Assembly (NCBI GenBank): GCA_963829845.1
Contig: CAWHKD010000020.1
Span: 1 to 64,000, forward strand
From: Gaiellasilicea sp963829845
GTDB lineage: Bacteria; Actinomycetota; Thermoleophilia; Gaiellales; Gaiellaceae
DNA length: 64,000 nt
Direction of reading: 5' to 3'
Below the pieces are notes generated by a model. That model had not been told where the DNA came from, ran no database searches, and saw only the letters and a list, made by a program, of their open reading frames with translations. This document shows, one piece after another, positions 49,815-59,222 of the stretch. Each line of letters opens with the position of its first letter. The first letter of the stretch is position 1. A program made the translations under genes and the position numbers.

Positions 49815-50405
49815 GTGCTGAGCCCGTCGGTCGACAACCTGGTCGCGCAGCTCACGCGCCTGCCCGGGATCGGCTCCCGGACTGCGCAGCGGCTCGCCTT
49901 CCACGTGCTTTCGACGCCGAAGGACGAAGCGTTGGCGCTCGCAACCGCGATCGCCGAGGTCAAGGAACGTGTCCGCTTCTGCGGCGAATGCGGCAACCTG
50001 ACCGAGGACGAGCTCTGCACGATCTGCCTCGACGCCCGCCGCGACCGCACGGTCGTCTGCGTCGTCGAGCAGCCTGTCGACGTGATCTCGCTCGAGCGCA
50101 CTCACGAGTACCGCGGCCTCTACCACGTCCTCGGCGGCTCCCTCTCACCGCTCGACGGCGTCGAGCCTGAGCACCTGCGGATCGACGAGCTGCTCCGGCG
50201 CGTCGCGCAGGGCGAGATCCGCGAGGTCGTGCTCGCGACGAACCCGAACATGACCGGTGAGGCAACGGCCGCCTATCTCGCCGACCGGCTGCGCGACCGG
50301 GCCACCGTGACGAGGCTCGCCAGCGGCCTGCCGGTCGGCGGCGATCTCGAGTACGCCGACGAGGTCACGCTCGGCCGGGCGCTCGCCGGCCGCCGCGAAA
50401 TCTAG
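49815..50405 (+). CDS. recR: recombination protein RecR
   Basis: 196 residues from GTG 49815. HhH motif LTRLPGIGSRTAQRLAFHVL; C4 zinc finger FCGECGNLTEDELCTIC; Toprim domain VVCVVEQPVDVISLERTHEY with RGLYHVLGGSLSPLDGV. Loads RecA in RecFOR gap repair. Normally follows ybaB; here 4.7 kb of mostly unrelated genes intervene. Upstream of aspartokinase but separated by a promoter and terminator-like hairpin. Confidence 0.96.
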   Translation: MLSPSVDNLVAQLTRLPGIGSRTAQRLAFHVLSTPKDEALALATAIAEVKERVRFCGECGNLTEDELCTICLDARRDRTVVCVVEQPVDVISLERTHEYRGLYHVLGGSLSPLDGVEPEHLRIDELLRRVAQGEIREVVLATNPNMTGEATAAYLADRLRDRATVTRLASGLPVGGDLEYADEVTLGRALAGRREI

Positions 50406-50452
50406 CCTCCGACGATTTTCGCGCAAAGAGCGAACTTTTGTCCGGCGGCCGC

Positions 50453-50532
50453 TTGACGCGGCTGAGGTGGATCCCTACATTCTCCCCATCTGAACCGACG
50501 GGCCTTCGGGTTCGTCGGTTCAGTGTTTTTTA
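50453..50532 (+). promoter_or_regulatory. aspartokinase promoter followed at once by a terminator-like hairpin
   Basis: TTGACG (50453-50458), 17-bp spacer, TACATT (50476-50481); predicted start near 50488. Immediately after: CTGAACCGAC (50490-50499) pairs with GTCGGTTCAG (50514-50523), continued by GGGCC-TTCG-GGTTC, then TG and six T (50526-50531). A 15-bp stem plus U-run at the very 5' end of the transcript, 48 bp before the GTG of the aspartokinase gene. Confidence 0.75.
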
Positions 50533-50579
50533 GGCCTGTTTCCGTGTCGTCTCCGGGGCCTCATCTACACTCGCCGGCA

Positions 50580-51827
50580 GTGGCGACGACCGAGTACGAA
50601 GCCGTTCCGGCGGTCGATGCGGACGCCGAGGCGCCGCCGCGCGGCACCTTGGTGCTGAAGTTCGGCGGCACGTCCGTCGCCGATCCCGAGAAGCTGAAGC
50701 GGGTCGCTGCGAGGCTTGTCGCCGCGCGGGAGGAAGGACACCGGGTGGTCGGCGTTCTCTCCGCGATGGGCCACACCACGGACGAGCTGCTCGAGCTCGC
50801 CCACCAGGTCTCGCCCACCCCCCACCCGCGCGAGCTCGACATGCTCGTGTCGGTCGGCGAGCGGATCTCGTGCGCGCTCGCCGCGATGGTGATCCACGAC
50901 CTCGGCCACGAGGCGATCTCGCTGACCGGCTCGCAGGCGGGGATCGTCACCGACACCGTCCACGGCAAGGCGAAGATCGTCGAGGTGCGAGCGCGCCGGA
51001 TCCACGAGGCGCTCGACGAAGGCACGATCGTGCTGGTCGCCGGCTTCCAGGGGGTCTCGACGGCATTCGAGGTGACGACGCTCGGCCGCGGCGGCTCCGA
51101 CACGACCGCCGTCGCGCTCGCGGCCGCGCTCGGCGCCGACTTCTGCGAGATCTACACCGACGTTCGCGGCGTCTACTCCGCCGATCCGCGGCTGGTGCCG
51201 GACGCACGCCAGCTGACGCGGGTCAGCTTCGACGAGATGCTCGAGATGGCCTCCTCCGGCGCCGGCGTCCTCGCCACCCGCTCGATCGAGGTCGCGCGCA
51301 GCCACAATGTGCGGCTCCACGTCCGCTCGACCTTTCAAGAAGGAGAAGGGACGTGGATCCAGGAGGAGGACACTCTGTTGTCTGAAAAGCAAGTGATGCT
51401 CGAGAAAGCCCTGATCTCCGGCGTCGTGCACCAGCGCGAGGAGACTGTGTACCGCGTCGACGGCGCCCGCCCGGCGCAGCTCTTCGGCGCCCTCGCGCAG
51501 GCGTCCGTGAACGTTGACACGATCGTGCAGACGAACGAGGAGATCGTCTTCTCGGCCCCGGTCGAGGACAAGGCCGACGCGGCGCGGACGCTCGACGGGC
51601 TCGGCGTCTCCTGGAGCTCCCGGGACGACCTCGGCAAGGTCAGCCTCGTAGGCGCAGGGATGAAGAGCCACCCCGGCGTCGCCGCGAAGACCTTCGCAAC
51701 GCTGGAGAGCGCCGGGATCGAGGCCGCGATCGTCTCGACCTCGCCGATCAAGATCGCCTGCCACGTCCCTTCAACCGACGTCGACCGGGCCGTGCAGGCG
51801 CTCCACGAGGCATTCGAGCTTGGCTAG
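50580..51827 (+). CDS. lysC: aspartate kinase
   Basis: GTG 50580 is the preferred start; an upstream frame runs through the terminator-like leader. VLKFGGTSVADPEKLKRVAA is the substrate motif, VSVGERISCALAAMVIHDLG and TTLGRGGSDTTAVALAAALG the kinase core, and two ACT domains follow (about 265-415, ISGVVHQREETVYRVDG and VSLVGAGMKSHPGVAAKTFA). 415 residues. First step of Lys/Met/Thr synthesis, usually feedback-inhibited through the ACT domains. The next gene asd starts within its end. Confidence 0.95.
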   Translation: MATTEYEAVPAVDADAEAPPRGTLVLKFGGTSVADPEKLKRVAARLVAAREEGHRVVGVLSAMGHTTDELLELAHQVSPTPHPRELDMLVSVGERISCALAAMVIHDLGHEAISLTGSQAGIVTDTVHGKAKIVEVRARRIHEALDEGTIVLVAGFQGVSTAFEVTTLGRGGSDTTAVALAAALGADFCEIYTDVRGVYSADPRLVPDARQLTRVSFDEMLEMASSGAGVLATRSIEVARSHNVRLHVRSTFQEGEGTWIQEEDTLLSEKQVMLEKALISGVVHQREETVYRVDGARPAQLFGALAQASVNVDTIVQTNEEIVFSAPVEDKADAARTLDGLGVSWSSRDDLGKVSLVGAGMKSHPGVAAKTFATLESAGIEAAIVSTSPIKIACHVPSTDVDRAVQALHEAFELG

Positions 51828-52758
51828 GCCACCCCGGATCGGAGTCGTCGGCGCCACCGGCGCGGTGGGCACGATCACGCTCGAGCTGCTGCGCGAGCGC
51901 GGCTACGACGACGTGCGCCTGTTCGCGTCCGCTCGCTCGGCCGGCACGGAGCTCGGCGGCTCGATCGTCGAGGAGGCGACGCCCGAGGCGCTCGCCGCCG
52001 GCGACCTCGACCTCTGCCTCTTCTCCGTCGGCACCACGGCCAGCCGCGAGCTCGTACCGCACGCCGTCCGCGGCGGCGCGATCGCGATCGACAAGTCGGC
52101 GGCGTACCGGCTCGAGCCGGGCGTCCCTCTCGTCGTGCCGGAGGTGAACGGCGTCCGTGCCGCCGAGCACGACGGCATCGTCGCCAACCCGAACTGCTGC
52201 GCGATCCCGCTCACGTGCACGCTGAAGCCGCTGCACGACGCGGCGGGCCTCGTCCGCGTCCGCGTTGCCACGTACCAGTCGGTCTCCGGCGCCGGCGCAC
52301 AGGCGATGGAGCAGCTGCGCGGCCAATCGCCGGACGAGCTCGATCTGCGGATGGACTGGAGCTTCGACGGCGTCGAGTTCGAGGAGGAGGAGAAGCTGCG
52401 TGAGGAAACGCGCAAGATCCTCGAGCTGCCCGCGCTCCCGGTGAGCGCGACCTGCGTCCGCGTGCCCGTGCTCGTCGGCCATGCCGAGGCCGTGTGGCTC
52501 GAGACGAAGGAGCCGCTCTCCGCCGAGGAGGCGACAGCGATCCTCGGCAACGCCCCAGGAGTCAGGCTCGAGCAGTTCCCGACACCGGGTGGCGCGGCCG
52601 GGCGCGACGACGTCCTCGTCGGGCGGATCCGCAACGACCCGACCGTCGAGAACGGCCTCGCGCTCTTCATCGCCGGCGACAACCTGCGCAAGGGCGCGGC
52701 GCTGAACGCGATCCAGATCGCCGAGCTCCTCCTCGCCGGGCAGCGCGTCGCGGCTTGA
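51820..52758 (+). CDS. asd: aspartate-semialdehyde dehydrogenase
   Basis: 312 residues from TTG 51820, overlapping the aspartokinase stop. RIGVVGATGAVGTITLELLR is the NADP-binding N-terminus, IVANPNCCAIPLTCTLKPLH has the catalytic Cys, and VRVPVLVGHAEAVWLE the catalytic His. Catalyses reductive dephosphorylation of aspartyl phosphate. Slightly shorter than the usual 330-345 residues but with all motifs. Confidence 0.95.
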   Translation: MARPPRIGVVGATGAVGTITLELLRERGYDDVRLFASARSAGTELGGSIVEEATPEALAAGDLDLCLFSVGTTASRELVPHAVRGGAIAIDKSAAYRLEPGVPLVVPEVNGVRAAEHDGIVANPNCCAIPLTCTLKPLHDAAGLVRVRVATYQSVSGAGAQAMEQLRGQSPDELDLRMDWSFDGVEFEEEEKLREETRKILELPALPVSATCVRVPVLVGHAEAVWLETKEPLSAEEATAILGNAPGVRLEQFPTPGGAAGRDDVLVGRIRNDPTVENGLALFIAGDNLRKGAALNAIQIAELLLAGQRVAA

Positions 52759-53552
52759 TCGCCGCCGCGACGGTCGCGACCGCTCTCTCGCTGCTCGCTC
52801 CGCCGCCGACGCTCGTCGCCGCAGGCGACGTCGCCTCCTGCCGCTCGAGCGGGGACGAGCGAACCGCCGCGATCGTCGCCCGCACGCCGGGCACCGTTGC
52901 CGTACTCGGCGACATCGTCTACGAGCGCGGTACTGCCGCCGAGTTCCGCGACTGCTACTCGTGGCGCGGCGTGCGCGGCCGCACGCGTGCCGCGCTCGGC
53001 AACCACGAGTACGGCTCGACCGACGCGCGGCCGGCGAAGGCCTACTTCAAGCTCCCCTCGCGCGGCTACTACTCATACGAGCTCGGCGCTTGGCACGTCG
53101 TCGTCCTCAACTCGAACTGCGGCCCGGCGGGCGGCTGCGCGACCGGCTCGCCGCAGCAGCGCTGGCTCGCGGCCGACCTCGCCGCCAACCCTGCCCGCTG
53201 CACGCTCGCGTACTGGCACCACGCGCGCTTCAGCTCAGGGCTGCACGGTTCCGACCGGACGATGGCCGCGCTCTGGGGCACGCTCGCCCGGGCCGGAGCG
53301 GACGTCGTGCTCGCCGGCCACGACCACCACTACGAGCGCTTCGCGCCGATCGACGGCATCCGCTCCTTCGTCGTCGGCACCGGCGGCCGCAGCCTCTACC
53401 CGGCCTTCTTCCGGATCCCGCGCAGCGTCGTCGTCAACGACAGGACGTACGGCGTCCTCAGGCTCACGCTCCGGCCGGCGGCCTACGACTGGCGGTTCCT
53501 CGCGGTGCCGGGCTCGACCTTCGCCGATCGCGGCTCGGCTCGTTGCCGGTAG
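52755..53552 (+). CDS. exported metallophosphoesterase
   Basis: 265 residues, TTG 52755 in a TTGA overlap with asd. N-terminal hydrophobic stretch AAATVATALSLLAPPPTLVA acts as a signal. Calcineurin-like motifs: AAGDVASC, VLGDIVYERG, LGNHEYGS, TLAYWHHARFSSG and AGHDHHYERF, as in purple acid phosphatase-like enzymes. Binds two metals; substrate unknown. Likely co-transcribed with lysine/threonine pathway genes without functional link. Confidence 0.9.
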   Translation: MIAAATVATALSLLAPPPTLVAAGDVASCRSSGDERTAAIVARTPGTVAVLGDIVYERGTAAEFRDCYSWRGVRGRTRAALGNHEYGSTDARPAKAYFKLPSRGYYSYELGAWHVVVLNSNCGPAGGCATGSPQQRWLAADLAANPARCTLAYWHHARFSSGLHGSDRTMAALWGTLARAGADVVLAGHDHHYERFAPIDGIRSFVVGTGGRSLYPAFFRIPRSVVVNDRTYGVLRLTLRPAAYDWRFLAVPGSTFADRGSARCR

Positions 53553-53554
53553 AC

Positions 53555-54047
53555 CTAGCGGCCGGGCAGGACTCGCGCCGGCGATCCTGCGACGACCGCT
53601 CCCGGGCTGACGTCTCGCGTCACGACGGCGCCCGCGCCGACGATCGCGCCCGCGCCGACCCGGACGCCGCCGAGGACGACCGCGCCGGAGCCGAGGGACG
53701 CGCCGCGCTCGACGACGGTCTCCAGCAGCTCCCAGTCCTCCGCCGTCTGCAGCGCTCCCTCGCCGGTCGTCGCGCGCGGGTACTTGTCGTTGACGAACAT
53801 GACGCCGTGGCCGACGAACACCTCGTCCTCGACGGTCACGCCCTCGCAGACGAAGGTGTGGCTCTGGACCTTGCAGCGGGCGCCGATCCGCGCGCCACGC
53901 TGGATCTCGACGAACGGGCCGATGCGCGTCTCGTCGCCGATCGCGCAGCCGTAGAGGTTGGTGAACGGGCCGACGACGACGTCTGGCGCCGAAATCGACG
54001 TCGTTCAGCAGCCGGCAGGGCGCGTCGTTCGCGGGCTCAGTGGCCAC
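53555..54047 (-). CDS. hexapeptide-repeat acetyltransferase (frameshifted)
   Basis: GTG at 54047, inside the end of the aminotransferase gene. After one missing base near 53990 the left-handed beta-helix repeats run: VVGPFTNLYGCAIGDETRIG, GPFVEIQRGARIGARCKVQS, then VTVEDEVFVGHGVMFVNDKY and ending AVVTRDVSPGAVVAGSPARV. WbbJ/FdtC-like, about 164 residues. Paired with a DegT aminotransferase, as in dTDP-3-acetamido-3,6-dideoxyhexose synthesis: amination then N-acetylation of a nucleotide sugar. Confidence 0.85.
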
Positions 54048-55182
54048 GGCTGAAGAACGCCTCGATCGCCGTCGGCGACCGCCGTCAGCTGAGCTTCGCT
54101 GATGCCGGGGAACATGGGCAGCGAGAGCCCCTCACGCGCCACCTGCTCCGCGACGGGGAACGCGCCGGCGCCGTAGCCGAGATGCGCATACGCCGGGAGC
54201 GAGGTGGACCGGCTCGGGGTAGTGGCGGCCGGTCGCGATGCCCGCGCTCGCGGAGGAAGCTCGCCGAGCGCGTCCGGATCGGCCGTGCGCACGACGTAGA
54301 GGTGCCAGACCGGGCTTGCTCCCGGGCGCAATCTCGGGCAGCACCAGATCGCCGACGCCCGCGAGCGCCTCGGTCGAGGAGCCGTGCGGCCGCACGTCGC
54401 TCCTCGTTCCAGCCGTCGAGCAGGCGGAGCTTCAGCTCGAGGACGATCGCCTGGATCGTGTCGAGCCGAGCCGTATAGCCCTCGAGATCGTGGTGGTACT
54501 TCCGCCGCTGTCCGTGCTCGCGCAGCGCGCGAACCGCCTCGGCGAGGCTCGCGTCGTCGGTGGTCGAGCGCGCCGGCGTCGCCCATCGCGCCGAGGTTCT
54601 TCGCCGGGTAGAAGCTGAACGCGCCCGCGAGCCCGGCGGCGCCGGCGCGGAGGCCGTCGCGCTCGGCCCCGTGCGCCTGGCAGGCATCCTCGACGATGCG
54701 CGAGGCCTGTCCGCTCGGCGAGCGAACGGAGCGCCTGCATGTCGGCCATCTGCCCGTAGAGATGCACCGGCAGCAGGAACGTGGTGCGCGACGTGATCGC
54801 TGCCTCGGCCGCCGCCGGATCGAGGTTGTAGTCGGCCGCGCCGATCTCCGCCGGTACCGGCGTCCCACCGGCCTGCGTCACCGCCTCCAGCGTCGCGACG
54901 AAGGTCTGCGCGGGCACGATCACCTCGTCCCCGGGCCGGATCCCGGCGGCCAGGAGCGCGAGCCGAAGAGCGTCGAGGCCACTCGCGACGCCGACGGCGT
55001 CGGCGGTCTGGCAATACGAGGCGAAGGCGTGCTCGAAGGAGCCGACGGCCGGCCCGTTGACGAAGGCGCCGGAGTCGAGCAAGCCGGCCATAGCCTCGAG
55101 CAACTCGGCGCGGATCGGCTCGTTCATGCGGTCGAGGTCGACGAACGGGACCGGAGGCGATCGGTGAGGGAGGGTTGCTCAT
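54037..55182 (-). CDS. DegT/DnrJ/EryC1 sugar aminotransferase (frameshifted)
   Basis: The start is taken at 55182 (MSNPPSPIASGPV), one missing base from PFVDLDRMNEPIRAELLEAM. SGLDALRLALLAAGIRPGDE, VHLYGQMADMQALRSLAERT, IVEDACQAHGAERDG and FSFYPAKNLGAMGDAGAL include the PLP Lys (SFYPAKNLG). Later KYHHDLEGYTARLDTIQAIV and PMFPGISEAQLTAV complete it, ending SRGH. At least five frameshifts. Transfers amino groups to nucleotide keto-sugars. Operon with the acetyltransferase. Confidence 0.87.
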
Positions 55183-55308
55183 CTTGCCGAAACCTATCCG
55201 AACGGCCATTGGGGTCGCGATCCGAAGCGGTGGGAAGCTTGACTGGGGGTCGGGCATGTCATTGGGCACTGGCGGAGGGCCAGGGGGAATGAGGAAAGGA
55301 CTAAAGGT

Positions 55309-56220
55309 ATGACACTGCGGAAGAAGCTTCTTCTGCTGGCGGCCTTCGCGGCTCTGGCAACAGCCGCGATCGGCGGCACAGCGCCAATCGCTCTGGGTCA
55401 CGATCCGCTTCCAGAGCATCCGACCTGTACGTGGTCGGTGGACAAGACGGCAAGCCTGCACAGCAACCCGGGCGTGCCGATCACGACGCTGACGCTGTCG
55501 CTCGACCAGACGGTCACGGTCGTCTACAAGATCGTCGTCACGCGAAATTGTCAGGAAGGGTTCGATCCGGGCGCACATGGCGCCGGGGCGGACGTCTTCG
55601 ACAGCCATGCCGGATCTCTGGCGACGAACCTGTTCCACGGGAGCCAGAACCTGCACGATTCGGCGACCTTCACGTACAGCCGTGACATCGGGGCACACGG
55701 TTGCGGCGAGTTCGACGTCGTGAACACGGTCGACGTCACCAGCTCGGACGACCACCACCCGCTCGCTACCGACACACAGACGATCCACGTGACCGTGCCG
55801 TGCGCGACCGGATGCACGTTGACGCAGGGCTACTGGAAGACGCACTCGAGCTACGGCCCGGCCTCGAAGCCGGACGCGACGTGGAACCTGCTTCCCGGCG
55901 GCCTCGGACCGGACACGGTGTTCTTCCTCAGCGGGGCCAGCTGGTACCAGGTCTTCTGGACCGCTCCGGCAGGCAACGCGTACTACAACCTCGCGCACCA
56001 GTACATGGCGGCGCGACTGAACATCCTCGACGGAGCATCGGCTCCGGCATCGGTCGCGGATGCGATCACGGCGGCGACGGCGCTGTTCAACGCCTACACG
56101 CCCGCGCAGATCGCAGCACTGAAGGGCTCGGATGCTCTGCGCAAGCAGTTCGTCGACCTGGCGGGAATCCTCGGCTCCTACAACGAGGGGCTGATCGGGC
56201 CGGGGCACTGCGACGAGTAG
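55309..56220 (+). CDS. exported protein with GCTLTQGYWK motif
   Basis: 303 residues. Signal peptide MTLRKKLLLLAAFAALATAA. N-terminal Ig-like half (about 40-165: CTWSVDKTASLHS, LDQTVTVVYKIVVTRNCQEG, SATFTYSRDIGAHGCGEFDV). The C-terminal half opens with CTLTQGYWKTHSSYGP and contains FFLSGASWYQVFWTAPAGNA with helical end FVDLAGILGSYNEGLIGP. The TQGYWK module occurs in cell-surface proteins of several phyla; role unknown. Followed by its own terminator. Confidence 0.85.
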   Translation: MTLRKKLLLLAAFAALATAAIGGTAPIALGHDPLPEHPTCTWSVDKTASLHSNPGVPITTLTLSLDQTVTVVYKIVVTRNCQEGFDPGAHGAGADVFDSHAGSLATNLFHGSQNLHDSATFTYSRDIGAHGCGEFDVVNTVDVTSSDDHHPLATDTQTIHVTVPCATGCTLTQGYWKTHSSYGPASKPDATWNLLPGGLGPDTVFFLSGASWYQVFWTAPAGNAYYNLAHQYMAARLNILDGASAPASVADAITAATALFNAYTPAQIAALKGSDALRKQFVDLAGILGSYNEGLIGPGHCDE

Positions 56221-56249
56221 CTCATCCCGGCAACACCCCGAAACACGTG

Positions 56250-56275
56250 CGAGACCCCCGGCCGCGGGGGTCTCG
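56250..56275 (+). terminator. intrinsic-type hairpin
   Basis: CGAGACCCCCG-GCCG-CGGGGGTCTCG, 11-bp perfect stem, followed by CCGTTTC, 30 bp after the stop at 56220. It also faces the minus-strand MBL gene end. Confidence 0.75.
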
Positions 56276-56293
56276 CCGTTTCTGCAACTTGAC

Positions 56294-57124
56294 TCATCGC
56301 CGGGTCGGCCGACGGGAGTCCGAGCGCGTCCCATTCGTCGAGAGTTTCGCGTCGCTCGAGAGCTTCGCGGGCGCGTCCCAATCGTGCGCCGTAAGGATTT
56401 CGATGCCCTCGGCTCGGCACCACCTGGCGATCTCGGGCGCGACCTCTTCCACCTCCTCGGCCGTGTGCGCCAGATCGCCCGCGAGGAGCCACGACCGTAC
56501 GTCGTCGCGGACGAGGAGCGCAGCGTGTCCGGCTGTGTGCCCCGGCGTCGGCACGAGCAGCAAGCGTCCGTCGCCGCAACGTCAAAGGACGACCGAAACG
56601 GTCCCACGGCCTCGCCGTCGAAGTCCACGAGCGTCGGCTCGAGCCGGTCGGGCCATCGCTGGGGCAGGTAGCCGCGCACGCGGCCCCCGACACCCGTCGC
56701 CCGCTCCCACTCCAACCGGTGCACGATCACCCGAGCGTGCGGAAAGGCGTCGATGCCGCCGACGTGATCCGTGTGGAGGTGGGAGAGCACGACGGTGCCG
56801 ACTGCTGCCCGGCTCGACGCCGATGCTGCGAAGCTGCGGCGCGATCTCGTCCGCGGGCGTCAGCTCGAAGCGCGAGAGCCGGAAGAACGGATGCCAGAAC
56901 GGGAACCATCGCGGCGCGGCGGCCCGCGCGGTCTGGCCGGTGTCGAAGAGACAACGGCTGCCGTCAGTGAACTCGATCAGGAAGGCGTTGACGGGCATCG
57001 CCTCGTCGCGCCACTCGTCGACCACATAACGGCGGACGCCCCGCTGGCCCGCCTTGGCGCGGACGTGACCGGTGACCAGGCAAACAATGCGCACTAGTCG
57101 GCCGTGGCGGAGCGCCACTCCCAT
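56294..57124 (-). CDS. MBL-fold metallo-hydrolase (frameshifted)
   Basis: ATG 57124 (GTG 57094 is an alternative). MPVNAFLIEFTDGSRCLFDT then, after one missing base near 56800, TVVLSHLHTDHVGGIDAFPH with the HxHxDH metal ligands. After another shift near 56560, PTPGHTAGHAALLVRDDVRS and LLAGDLAHTAEEVEE give further ligand His and Asp. About 275 residues, lactonase/AttM-like subgroup. Hydrolase of an unknown ester or lactone. Confidence 0.8.
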
Positions 57125-57338
57125 AGCATCCCTACTCCGCGAGGCGTGTTTGGAACAGCGAAGAGCGACGGCAAGACAGCCATCATCCGACCACATGGAC
57201 CGAGCGTCCTGGTCGAACTCTCCTTCGGTGCGTTGCTTCCTGTCCCTTCCACGGCTCCCGGTTTACGCCTCCTTGATCGGCACCTAAGCTGAGGATGATG
57301 AAGCAGAATTACGTAGAGTCGAGCAATCTCTCCGGCGC

Positions 57339-58961
57339 GTGGTTCGCGGCCTCACGAACGGGAGTGTTGCTTCCGTCGCCCGAACGGTAGCGATGTCGGC
57401 GGTCTTCCTTTGGTCAGTGATCGCCGTGGGCATCGCCTTGCGAGTGACGCAGTATCTCGCAGACCGCTCGCTCTGGGGAGACGAAGGCGCGCTCGCGCTC
57501 AACCTGATCCAAAAGCCTGTGGGCGACCTGCTCAAACCACTGGATTACCTTCAAGGCGCCCCGACGGGCTTCCTGCTTGCCGAGAAAGCGATCGTCGAGG
57601 TGCTCGGCGACGACGAGCTGGCGCTTCGACTCTTCCCACTCGCCTGCGGGATTCTCTCGCTCTTCCTCTTCGCCGCGGTCGCGCGACGTGTTCTCGAACC
57701 GATCGGCGCCGCCTGTGCGCTCGTGCTGTTCGCGACCGCGGAGTTCCCGGTCTACTACTCGTCGGAGGTGAAGCAGTACTCCGTCGATGTTGCCGCAACG
57801 CTCGTGCTTTTCTACGGTGCCCTCGCGATCGACTGGAGAACAGCACGAGCGTGGCAAGTCGGACTTGCAGGTGTGGCGGCGGGCGTGGTCGTGTGGTTCT
57901 CACACGCCGCGCTCATCGTCTTGCCCGCGCTCGCGCTCGCGCTGCTCGTTTCATATGCCCTCAGCCGTGACACCCGTGCTTTCAAAGCGGTCTTGGCCGC
58001 CTCGGCAGTTGGCGGAATTTCTGCGGCAGCGGCATATCTGGTGAACCACGACAACGCCCGCCGCGTCGCCGGCGAAGCGGTGTCGATCCAGTCCGGGTCC
58101 GCGATTGGGCTTGGCCGATTGGCCGATCCACTCCGCGATCTCTGGCATGCGTTTCCAGAACCGGTCGGAATTGCGCGTACAGCTACCGGTCTCGCGCTCA
58201 TTGCCTGTGTGCTCGGCGGAATTGCTCTCACACGTATCAACCTGCAGCGGGCCCTCATGGTCATGACGCCCATTGCCGCGACCCTTGCGGCCTCGACCCT
58301 CGATCTGTACCCCTTCTACAGCCGATTCATCCTGTTCCTGGTGCCGTTTTTCCTACTCCTCGTCGGCGCGGGACTCGAGGTGCTCATGCGTCCACAATCG
58401 CGCACGGCGCCGTTCGGCGTGCTCGCAGTGCTTCTCGTTCTGTCCTACCCCATCGCACGAGCCGCGACGAACCTCGTCAACCCTCCCGGACATGAGGAAT
58501 TGAAGGCCGTGCTGGGTGGGGTACAGGCGCGCTGGCAGCCGGGAGACGCCCTCTATGTCTGGTACCAGAGCCAATACCCTTTCCGCTACTACGCCGAGTG
58601 CTCGGACTGCGACGTACTGGACGAGCACGGGCCCGCTGAAGTCGTGGCGGCGGAGGACGACCTCGAAGACCCCAACGCGCTTGCGTCACATCCTCCGCGT
58701 CTGTTCGTCGGTGGCCCCGATCGCACGCTTCAGGGTACTGCGAGCGACCTCGCACGACTCCGAGGCGGCGGACGTACGTGGCTCCTGTTCTCCTCGACCT
58801 GGAACGATGAGTTCGTTCGGTACACGCTCGACTGCGCCGGGACGCGACTCGAGGAGTTCCGGGCAGTTCGCGCGGTTGCCTACCTCTACGATTTCAGCCT
58901 TGCTCCCTCGGCCAGTTCGGCCTGTACGACTGAAGCTGCTGCGACGACACCAAAGGGTTGA
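57339..58961 (+). CDS. GT-C-type membrane glycosyltransferase (ArnT/PMT-like)
   Basis: 540 residues from GTG 57339, intact. About 11 helices; the first outer loop has YLADRSLWGDEGALALNLIQ with the Asp-Glu pair typical of polyprenyl-phosphate sugar transferases, and PVYYSSEVKQYSVDVAATL follows. An extracytoplasmic C-terminal domain contains CSDCDVLDEHGPAEVV. It likely moves a sugar from a lipid carrier to a surface acceptor. Codon use is slightly less GC-rich than neighbours, hinting at transfer. Confidence 0.87.
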   Translation: MVRGLTNGSVASVARTVAMSAVFLWSVIAVGIALRVTQYLADRSLWGDEGALALNLIQKPVGDLLKPLDYLQGAPTGFLLAEKAIVEVLGDDELALRLFPLACGILSLFLFAAVARRVLEPIGAACALVLFATAEFPVYYSSEVKQYSVDVAATLVLFYGALAIDWRTARAWQVGLAGVAAGVVVWFSHAALIVLPALALALLVSYALSRDTRAFKAVLAASAVGGISAAAAYLVNHDNARRVAGEAVSIQSGSAIGLGRLADPLRDLWHAFPEPVGIARTATGLALIACVLGGIALTRINLQRALMVMTPIAATLAASTLDLYPFYSRFILFLVPFFLLLVGAGLEVLMRPQSRTAPFGVLAVLLVLSYPIARAATNLVNPPGHEELKAVLGGVQARWQPGDALYVWYQSQYPFRYYAECSDCDVLDEHGPAEVVAAEDDLEDPNALASHPPRLFVGGPDRTLQGTASDLARLRGGGRTWLLFSSTWNDEFVRYTLDCAGTRLEEFRAVRAVAYLYDFSLAPSASSACTTEAAATTPKG

Positions 58962-59140
58962 CGCAGAGGCGTGGTCGCTCCCCGGCGCGGGGGGTGTCGG
59001 ATGATGCCCGACCCTGACGCGGCGCACGGACGCCTGCACAGTGGCGCGGCGAGGCCACAGCCGGGCGAACTGCAGCACGCCGTCTGATCCGCTCGCTAGG
59101 GTGCCCGCCAGCCCACGACCAGCATCTGAGTCCCCCCTCC

Positions 59141-59222
59141 GAGGGACACGAGGCTAAAGCGCCCCACGGCTTCTGCCGATGGGGCGCGGGTACGGAAGCC
59201 GCCGTTCCTCGCCAAAGGATCG
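59141..59222 (+). promoter_or_regulatory. structured leader of the Fn3 protein gene
   Basis: CGAGG (59149-59153) pairs with CCTCG (59206-59210), enclosing GCGCCCCA/TGGGGCGC with inner CGG/CCG (about 59159-59186) and GCGG/CCGC (59185-59202). CTAAAGC, GTACGGAAG and AAAGGA are single-stranded. The three-way fold holds an ATG (59179) and ends at the likely ribosome site (AAAGGA before TTG 59224). No known riboswitch matched by eye. Confidence 0.4.

Noticed and set aside
54085..56790. 901-codon minus-strand open frame
   Set aside because: It joins frame-shifted pieces of the MBL and aminotransferase genes across the antisense of the exported protein at 55309; not one protein.
59141..59222. c-di-GMP or guanidine riboswitch
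   Set aside because: Superficial likeness (ACG, GGAAGCC) but the required conserved loops and pairing are absent.
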